From assembly GCA_022360335.1 (NCBI GenBank), contig JAKSCZ010000272.1:1-9601 (forward strand): a DNA stretch of 9,601 nt, read 5' to 3'. The stretch's first letter is position 1. Each line of letters starts with the position of its first letter. Both the position numbers and the translations under genes were made by a program. The DNA is from Pseudomonadota bacterium. Its GTDB lineage: Bacteria > Pseudomonadota > Gammaproteobacteria > Steroidobacterales > Woeseiaceae. This document shows, piece by piece, positions 1 through 4,371 of the stretch. The notes under the pieces are model-generated. The model saw only the letters and a program-made list of their open reading frames with translations. It did no database searches and was not told the DNA's origin.

Positions 1-161
1 CCCGATCGTAGGAGGGCCTTCAGGCCCGAATTCATTCGCCAGAGATAAGGGACAGTTACCTTATCTCCGCGAGGCGCCAGCCTGCTGACGCGACCAGGAG
101 GAGATAAGGTAACTGTCCCTTATCTCTTGAATTCGGGCCTGAAGGCCCTCCTACGATCGGG
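1..161. repeat. Outer REP-type inverted repeat (33-bp perfect arms) enclosing a second repeat
   Basis: Positions 1-33 are the exact reverse complement of 129-161. Each arm holds a small palindrome (GGGCCTTCAGGCCC at 14-27) preceded by GTAGGA, the layout of REP sequences: a short conserved head followed by an imperfect hairpin. Two such arms in inverted orientation make a REPIN, a non-autonomous element known in pseudomonads and thought to be moved by RAYT transposases. No transposase is in the window. Because base 1 pairs with base 161, the palindrome may extend past the left edge, so its true end is unknown. Between the arms lies a different repeat (42-126), leaving only 34-41 and 127-128 as outer spacer. 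The right arm overlaps the 3' end of the minus-strand gene at 151-354 and supplies its stop codon. Confidence 0.85.
42..126. repeat. Inner REPIN-like element, copy 1
   Basis: The arms 42-68 and 100-126 are perfect 27-bp reverse complements. Each arm is itself a hairpin: GAGATAAGG at 42-50 pairs with CCTTATCTC at 59-67 around the 8-nt loop GACAGTTA. The spacer at 69-99 is 31 nt long. The same arms recur at 5985-6073 with a spacer of identical length but unrelated sequence. This is the expected form of a REP doublet (REPIN): conserved folding ends and a variable centre. Here it lies inside a second, unrelated REP doublet. It has no coding capacity. A mobile origin is inferred from the two copies. 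Confidence 0.85.
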
Positions 162-354
162 CCGGCGGCGGATTGACCCAGCCGAGGAAATAGGCGGCGA
201 CGAGTACCAGGATCAGGACGAGGGAGAGTGCGACGCGGAACGTCAGGGCGCGCAGCATCTTTTGCGAATTTGCACGCTCGCCGCGCAGGTAGAACAGGCC
301 GGTGCCGAGGCTGGCGACGATCGCGGCAAGCAGCGTATAGACGACGTATTTCAT
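151..354 (-). CDS. Small two-helix membrane protein, DUF2909-like (twin transmembrane protein)
   Basis: This 67-residue protein has two hydrophobic helices. The first is at about residues 3-22, followed by the polar stretch LRGERANSQKM; the second is at about residues 42-59, followed by a short Pro-rich tail. Length, topology and position next to SURF1 fit the DUF2909 'twin transmembrane' family, commonly encoded in cytochrome c oxidase gene blocks. Its biochemical role is not established. The start is the ATG read from 354 down; a longer reading upstream would run through the SURF1 coding region and is unlikely. The final residues (A-R-S) and the TAG stop are encoded by the arm of the REP repeat at 129-161, so the C-terminal tail may have been set by repeat insertion. 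The gene is divergent from SURF1, with only 16 bp between the preferred starts. The family call rests on topology and context, not on a search. Confidence 0.8.
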   Translation of the reverse strand: MKYVVYTLLAAIVASLGTGLFYLRGERANSQKMLRALTFRVALSLVLILVLVAAYFLGWVNPPPARS

Positions 355-362
355 GGCAGGCC

Positions 363-368
363 AGTATA
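363..368 (-). promoter_or_regulatory. Possible -10 box (TATACT) of the DUF2909-like gene
   Basis: On the minus strand TATACT lies 8 nt before the ATG, a 5/6 match to the sigma-70 -10 consensus. Transcription from it would begin within about two bases of the start codon, giving a nearly leaderless mRNA. No good -35 hexamer is visible at 16-18 bp spacing (the 17-bp position reads ATTCTT), so this is a weak call. The box falls within the 16-bp gap to the SURF1 start. Confidence 0.25.
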
Positions 369-370
369 GC

Positions 371-1084
371 GTGAACGCCGAAACGAAGAATCCGTTGCCC
401 GCGTGGTTGCCGTACGTCGTCGGCGCGGCGCTCGTCGTCCAGTTCGCCGGTCTCGGCGCCTGGCAGATAAGCCGCGGTCTCGAGAAACGCGAAGACCAGC
501 GCTCGTATCGCGACGAAACCGGCTTCACGCCCTGGCACCACGGCCAGGACGTTCGTCCGTATCAGCGTCTCGAGGCGACGGGCCGGTTCGACAACGAGCA
601 CCAGGTCCTGCTCGAGAACATCATCGTCAACAGTCGCTACGGCTACTACGTCGTCACGCCTCTGCTGGGTCTCGACGGCGAGCCCGTACTGCTCGTCAAC
701 CGCGGCTGGCTAGAGAAACCGGCGGGCGGGGCCGTCGACGTCGCCCGTCTCGACGTGCCGGCCGAGCGGCGGAGCGTCCGGGGGCGCGTCGGATCGCTGC
801 CGCGCGCCGGCATGAAGATGGGCGAGGCATTCAATCCGGGGAACTGGCCCAGGACCGCCGTGTACCCCTCGCTCGACGAGGTTGCCGCGGCACTCGGGCG
901 CGACGTGCAGCCGTTCGTTCTGCTCATGCACCCCGGGGACGAGCCCGGCTTCCTGCGCCACTGGAAACCGTCCGAATTCGGCCCGGGGAAACACTTCGCT
1001 TATGCATTCCAGTGGTTCGCGATGGCGGCCGTGCTTTCCGGCCTGCTCGCCTGGAACTATCGCAAGAAACGGTTCGCCCGATGA
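371..1084 (+). CDS. surf1: SURF1 family cytochrome c oxidase assembly protein
   Basis: SURF1/Shy1 proteins help insert or retain heme a in subunit I of aa3-type cytochrome c oxidase at the inner membrane. The topology is typical: an N-terminal helix (LPYVVGAALVVQFAGLGAWQ), a long periplasmic domain and a C-terminal helix before YRKKRFAR. Family hallmarks are GRFDNEHQVLLENI, VNRGWL and, just before the last helix, HFAYAFQWFAMA (the HxxYAxQW signature). I prefer GTG 371, giving MNAETKNPLPAW, because the in-frame ATG at 353 overlaps the start codon of the divergent gene and has no ribosome site; an AGG at 358-360 is 10 nt before the GTG, which is weak support. Starting at 353 would add six residues. 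The 3' end overlaps the next gene by ATGA (1081-1084), so translation is probably coupled. Family call firm, start uncertain. Confidence 0.93.
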   Translation: MNAETKNPLPAWLPYVVGAALVVQFAGLGAWQISRGLEKREDQRSYRDETGFTPWHHGQDVRPYQRLEATGRFDNEHQVLLENIIVNSRYGYYVVTPLLGLDGEPVLLVNRGWLEKPAGGAVDVARLDVPAERRSVRGRVGSLPRAGMKMGEAFNPGNWPRTAVYPSLDEVAAALGRDVQPFVLLMHPGDEPGFLRHWKPSEFGPGKHFAYAFQWFAMAAVLSGLLAWNYRKKRFAR

Positions 1085-1656
1085 GCGATGCAAGAAAAAC
1101 CGGGGGGCGCGTGCAGCTCGTGCTCGTCGCCGCCGTCTTCCTCGGACCGCTCGCACTCGCCGCCTACCTGTATTTCGCGGGGCAGGGCCTCGCGCCCGAG
1201 GGTCGCACGAACAACGGCAGCCTGTTGCAGCCGATCGTCAACCTCCCCGAGGCCCTGCCGGGCTCGTCGCTGCATGAAGCGGGGGAAGGCCGCTGGGTAC
1301 TGCTGTATGCCGACAGCGGCCCCTGCGAGGAGGCCTGCCGGAACGCCCTGCATACGCTGCGCCAGTCGCGCTTGATGTTGGGCAAGGAAATGGACCGCGT
1401 CGTCCGGATATTCTTGCACGGCAATACCCTGCCCGATACAGTCTGGCTTGCCGATGAGCACGGGGGCCTGATGACACTGCAGGACGGCAGTCTCGGGGAC
1501 CTGCTGGAGAACGAGAGGCCCGCGTCACTGGAGCCCGGCGGCCTCTACCTGATGGATCCGCTCGGGAATCTCGTCATGTACTTCCCGCCGGATCTCGACC
1601 CCCAGGCCATGGTCGGGGATATCCGGCACCTGCTGGAGCTGTCGCGCATCGGCTGA
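1081..1656 (+). CDS. Membrane-anchored SCO-like CX3C protein, putative cytochrome oxidase assembly factor
   Basis: This 191-residue protein has a short N-terminal cytoplasmic stretch, one transmembrane helix (about residues 11-33) and a periplasmic domain. The domain has a thioredoxin/SCO-like signature: WVLLYADSGPCEEACRNAL, with Cys82 and Cys86 in CX3C spacing as in Sco1/SenC copper chaperones. Near the end, LYLMDPLGNLVMYFPPD resembles the SCO/thioredoxin-fold strand segment. I do not see the downstream histidine expected of classical Sco1, so copper transfer is uncertain; it could instead reduce disulfides in the Cu(A) site. Similar unnamed genes sit between SURF1 and ctaA in pseudomonad cox blocks. 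It starts at the ATG overlapping the SURF1 stop (ATGA), without a clear Shine-Dalgarno, so it is probably read by coupled translation. Function is inferred from motif and context. Confidence 0.88.
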   Translation: MSDARKTGGRVQLVLVAAVFLGPLALAAYLYFAGQGLAPEGRTNNGSLLQPIVNLPEALPGSSLHEAGEGRWVLLYADSGPCEEACRNALHTLRQSRLMLGKEMDRVVRIFLHGNTLPDTVWLADEHGGLMTLQDGSLGDLLENERPASLEPGGLYLMDPLGNLVMYFPPDLDPQAMVGDIRHLLELSRIG

Positions 1657-1667
1657 ATGAAAAACAC

Positions 1668-2567
1668 GTGAACACGAGAGTAGAAACCTACACCGACTGG
1701 CGCGACTACTACGAGCTGACCAAACCTCGGGTCGTCATGCTGATCGTGTTCACCGCTGTCGTCGGCATGTTCGTGTCCGTGCCGGGGTGGCCCGGGGCGG
1801 CGCCGCTGATTTTCGGTACGCTCGGCATCGGTCTCGCCTCGTCGTCTGCGGCCGTCTACAACCACGTGCTCGACGCCCGTATCGACATCCAGATGATGCG
1901 CACGCGCGGTCGGCCCCTGCCGCAGGGCAAGCTGACGGAAAAGTCCGCCCTCGCGTTCGCGACGATCCTGTGCATCGTTTCGATGCTGATCCTGACGTTC
2001 CTCGTCAACCGGCTGACGGCGATACTGACCTTCGTATCGCTGATCGGCTACGCCGTCGTCTATACCGCGTGGCTGAAGCGCGCGACGCCGCAGAACATCG
2101 TCATCGGCGGAGCGGCCGGAGCGGCGCCCCCGGTCCTCGGATGGGCTGCCGTGACCAACGAGATCCAGGCGGGTGCGCTGCTGATGTTCCTGATCGTTTT
2201 CGTCTGGACGCCGCCGCATTTCTGGGCGCTCGCGATCGCGCGCAAGGACGAGTACGCCAAGGTCGACATCCCGATGCTTCCCGTGACCCACGGTGAGGCC
2301 TATACGCGTCTCAACATTCTTCTGTATACGATACTGCTCGTGCTCGTCACGGTCCTGCCCTATCTTATCGGCATGAGCGGACTGATCTATCTCGCAACGG
2401 CCGTCGCGCTCGGTGCCGTGTTCCTGCACCATGCCGTTCGCATGTATCGCGTGCCGGAAGACGACGAAATGCCGATGAAGACGTTCAGGTATTCGATCAA
2501 CTACCTCGGCATCCTGTTCGCAGCCCTGCTCGTCGATCACTACCTGCCGTTCCAGATCAACGTCTGA
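1668..2567 (+). CDS. cyoE: Protoheme IX farnesyltransferase (heme O synthase)
   Basis: CyoE/CtaB is an inner-membrane prenyltransferase of the UbiA superfamily that attaches a farnesyl group from farnesyl diphosphate to the vinyl group of heme b, giving heme O. The protein (299 residues) has many hydrophobic helices. It carries the first Asp-rich motif, YNHVLDARID followed by RTRGRPLP (residues 64-85), the central GGAAGAAPPVLGW (148-160), and the second motif WTPPHFWALAI...DEYAKVDIPMLPV (180-206). Length is normal. The start is GTG 1668; no strong ribosome site is visible. An ATG at 1657 right after the previous stop opens only a four-residue reading (MKNT) whose TGA overlaps this GTG, which could couple translation. 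In a cox setting the product normally feeds CtaA for heme A, and the gene is then often called ctaB. No ctaA is adjacent here. Confidence 0.95.
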   Translation: MNTRVETYTDWRDYYELTKPRVVMLIVFTAVVGMFVSVPGWPGAAPLIFGTLGIGLASSSAAVYNHVLDARIDIQMMRTRGRPLPQGKLTEKSALAFATILCIVSMLILTFLVNRLTAILTFVSLIGYAVVYTAWLKRATPQNIVIGGAAGAAPPVLGWAAVTNEIQAGALLMFLIVFVWTPPHFWALAIARKDEYAKVDIPMLPVTHGEAYTRLNILLYTILLVLVTVLPYLIGMSGLIYLATAVALGAVFLHHAVRMYRVPEDDEMPMKTFRYSINYLGILFAALLVDHYLPFQINV

Positions 2568-2633
2568 TCGCGAATCTGCAGAATTGCCGACCCGGTCCGT
2601 GCCCGATGTCGCCTGCCCCAGACTCGGAAGCGT

Positions 2634-3173
2634 ATGAACGACAATGACCGGAAACCGGCGTTCGAGAGACTCGTGCGGCCGCATTTCGACCGGCTGTACC
2701 GGCTGGCGTTTCGCCTCGCCGGTCAGCGCGCCGAAGCCGAGGACCTGTTCCAGGAATTGCTGATCAAGGCGTACGGCATGCTCGACGACCTCGTTACGGT
2801 CGACGAGCCCGGGTCGTGGCTGTCGCGTGTCATGTACAACCTGTTCATCGACGAGCGGCGGCGATTCCGGCGCCGGCGCATGCACCTCGTCGACGAGGCG
2901 TTCCTGCCCGGCGACGGGATCGAGGCGCTGGCCGGAACCGACGACCCGGTTCGCGATCGGGAGCGGCTGGAGACGTTGCGTCAACTCGACGCAGCCCTGG
3001 CGCAACTCAGCGACGAGCACCGCGTCGTCGTGCTCCTGCACGATACCGAAGGCTATAAAATGGAAGAAATTCATGAGCTTATGGGTATCCCGGTCGGGAC
3101 GGTCAAATCGCGCCTGCATCGCGCCCGGGCGCGGCTGCGGGAAATCCTGACGGAAGGCGGAACCTTTTCCTGA
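2634..3173 (+). CDS. ECF-type RNA polymerase sigma factor
   Basis: This 179-residue protein has the two-domain build of group 4 (ECF) sigma factors. Region 2 runs from about residue 14 to 83, including FDRLYRLAFRLAG, AEDLFQELLIKAY and the SWLSRVMYNLFIDERRR segment that contacts the -10 element. Region 4 runs from about 115 to 172, with the helix-turn-helix MEEIHELMGIPVGTVKSRLHRAR that reads the -35. Region 3 is missing, as usual for ECF factors. The linker is fairly long and acidic (about 86-112). The ATG at 2634 has GGAAG at 2626-2630, a short 3-nt spacing. The gene follows cyoE after 66 bp with no terminator seen between. The membrane protein 35 bp downstream is the likely partner anti-sigma. 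Family call firm; ECF subgroup and target genes unknown. Confidence 0.94.
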   Translation: MNDNDRKPAFERLVRPHFDRLYRLAFRLAGQRAEAEDLFQELLIKAYGMLDDLVTVDEPGSWLSRVMYNLFIDERRRFRRRRMHLVDEAFLPGDGIEALAGTDDPVRDRERLETLRQLDAALAQLSDEHRVVVLLHDTEGYKMEEIHELMGIPVGTVKSRLHRARARLREILTEGGTFS

Positions 3174-3208
3174 CCCGCTGCGTGTAAGGACTCAGACAGG
3201 ACGAAATC

Positions 3209-3757
3209 ATGCAAACCCGTGACATCGACGATCGCATGGACGAGACGGATCGGCAGATCCGCGAGCTGTTGAAGGACTACCCTATGACCGAAGCATCCGC
3301 AGGCTTCTACGACCGGGCCCTGGCCCGCGCGGCGCACGAAGGCACGCGACGCCAGCGCAATCGCTGGATCATGACGGGCTTCGGTTCGGCGCTTGCCGCC
3401 GGCATCGTGCTGTGGCTGCTCGGCGGATTGTTCGTGACGACTCCGGACGCGCCGTCGGGCGATGCGGCGATCCCGGGTGTCGCGATGACGCTGGAGGAGC
3501 CCCGTACCGTCAATCTCGTCTTCGCCTCGAAAACGGCGCTCGATGACGCGACGCTCACGGTCAGCCTGCCGGACGGCATCGAATTGGCGGGCTTCCCCGG
3601 GCAGAAAGAGATCGTCTGGCAGACGAGCCTTGCCGAGGGCAGGAACCTGTTGCCGCTCGAGCTGATCGCGCTGACCCCCGCGGGCGGCGAAGTGCTCGCG
3701 CGACTCGAACATGACAATCGCAGCCGGACGTTCCGGCTGCGCGTGGAAGCTAGCTGA
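3209..3757 (+). CDS. Single-pass membrane protein, putative anti-sigma factor without zinc motif
   Basis: The protein (182 residues) has a charged N-terminal cytoplasmic part (1-53), one transmembrane helix (about 54-75, WIMTGFGSALAAGIVLWLLGGL) and a periplasmic domain (about 95-180) that looks all-beta: alternating stretches such as RTVNLVFASK, ATLTVSLPDGIELAGFPG, IVWQTSL and RTFRLRVEAS. Position directly after an ECF sigma gene and this topology fit a membrane anti-sigma factor that holds the sigma factor until an envelope signal arrives. It contains no cysteine, so the common HX3CX2C zinc anti-sigma motif is absent and binding would have to be by another helical mode. The start ATG has an AGGACG element 5' of it (3198-3203). 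The stop overlaps the ribosome site of the next gene. The anti-sigma role is inferred; a sensor or structural protein is possible. Confidence 0.8.
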   Translation: MQTRDIDDRMDETDRQIRELLKDYPMTEASAGFYDRALARAAHEGTRRQRNRWIMTGFGSALAAGIVLWLLGGLFVTTPDAPSGDAAIPGVAMTLEEPRTVNLVFASKTALDDATLTVSLPDGIELAGFPGQKEIVWQTSLAEGRNLLPLELIALTPAGGEVLARLEHDNRSRTFRLRVEAS

Positions 3758-3769
3758 GGGAGCCATCAG

Positions 3770-4231
3770 ATGAAACAGCTGAACCTATTCATTGCCGTCC
3801 TGGCGCTGACCGCGCTGGCCTTTACGCCGGCCGTGGCCCGCGCCGATGACGACGACATCGACGATCTCGACGTCACGATGGAGGTCCTCGACGACGAGGA
3901 CGAGCTCGACGACGTCATCGCCGAGATGGACGGCCCCGACGACGGCGACGTCCGGCGCGAGGACTGGGAGGACGGAGACGGGTCCGACGACGAGGTCGAC
4001 GAACGCGGCGGCGATCGCGAATCCGAGGACGGGCTCGAGGACGAATCCGACGACGAGTTCGAAAACGGGATCGAGGACGATCGTGAGGACGAGTTCGAGC
4101 ACGACGACGAAGAATACGAGGACGAGATGGAAGACGAGGACGACTTCGAAGACGGCGAGGACGTCGACGAGGACGAATTCGACGAAGAGGAAGAGGAAGA
4201 CGAGGACGAAGAAGGCCGGGACGACGACTGA
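3770..4231 (+). CDS. Exported, extremely acidic Asp/Glu-rich protein
   Basis: The first 25 residues form a signal peptide (K, hydrophobic core, cleavage expected after PAVARA). The mature part of 128 residues is by hand count about 46 Asp and 36 Glu (roughly 64%), with no Lys, no Cys, one His and six Arg, so its net charge is close to -75. No folded domain, EF-hand loop (DxDxDG) or repeat of fixed period is evident; it is probably disordered. A periplasmic or secreted polyanion of this kind could bind calcium or other cations, or cationic molecules. That is inference. The start is well supported: GAGGGAG at 3756-3762 lies 7 nt before ATG 3770 and overlaps the stop of the preceding gene, indicating an operon. 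The DNA is a purine-rich run of GAC/GAG/GAA codons, and long open frames opposite it are artefacts. Confidence 0.85.
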   Translation: MKQLNLFIAVLALTALAFTPAVARADDDDIDDLDVTMEVLDDEDELDDVIAEMDGPDDGDVRREDWEDGDGSDDEVDERGGDRESEDGLEDESDDEFENGIEDDREDEFEHDDEEYEDEMEDEDDFEDGEDVDEDEFDEEEEEDEDEEGRDDD

Positions 4232-4259
4232 CCCGTCCCCGATCGCCGAAAAGCAAACG

Positions 4260-4296
4260 ATCCCCCCGTCTGGGTCCCGTTCGGGGGGATTTTTTT
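4260..4296 (+). terminator. Strong intrinsic terminator
   Basis: ATCCCCCCG at 4260-4268 pairs perfectly with CGGGGGGAT at 4282-4290 around a 13-nt loop, followed at once by a run of seven T (4290-4296). This is a textbook rho-independent terminator on the plus strand, 28 bp after the stop of the acidic-protein gene. It separates the sigma / anti-sigma / acidic-protein unit from the downstream TPR-barrel gene. Confidence 0.93.
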
Positions 4297-4371
4297 GCGC
4301 CATGTCATAGTTTCGACGGCACAAATGCAGTTAATCTGGCCATCTGACATAAGGCTTGGCACCCGCAGCTC

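Noticed and set aside
1..161. Nested repeat as a CRISPR fragment or attachment site
   Set aside because: There are no direct repeats with regular spacers and no integrase or Cas gene. The perfect inverted symmetry fits REP doublets.
403..1656. Plus-strand 417-residue reading joining out-of-frame SURF1 to the SCO-like gene
   Set aside because: The first half is an Arg-rich shadow of SURF1. The real gene begins at ATG 1081, where the membrane anchor starts and the ATGA overlap lies.
1545..3119. Long minus-strand open frame across cyoE and the sigma gene
   Set aside because: High GC suppresses stops in the opposite frames. The translation is an Arg/Asp/Gln-rich string without domain features, while the plus strand encodes two clear families.
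4357..4371. TGGCAC before the barrel gene as a sigma-54 promoter
   Set aside because: The expected TTGC at the -12 position is absent (GCTC is found after five bases), so the pair does not fit.
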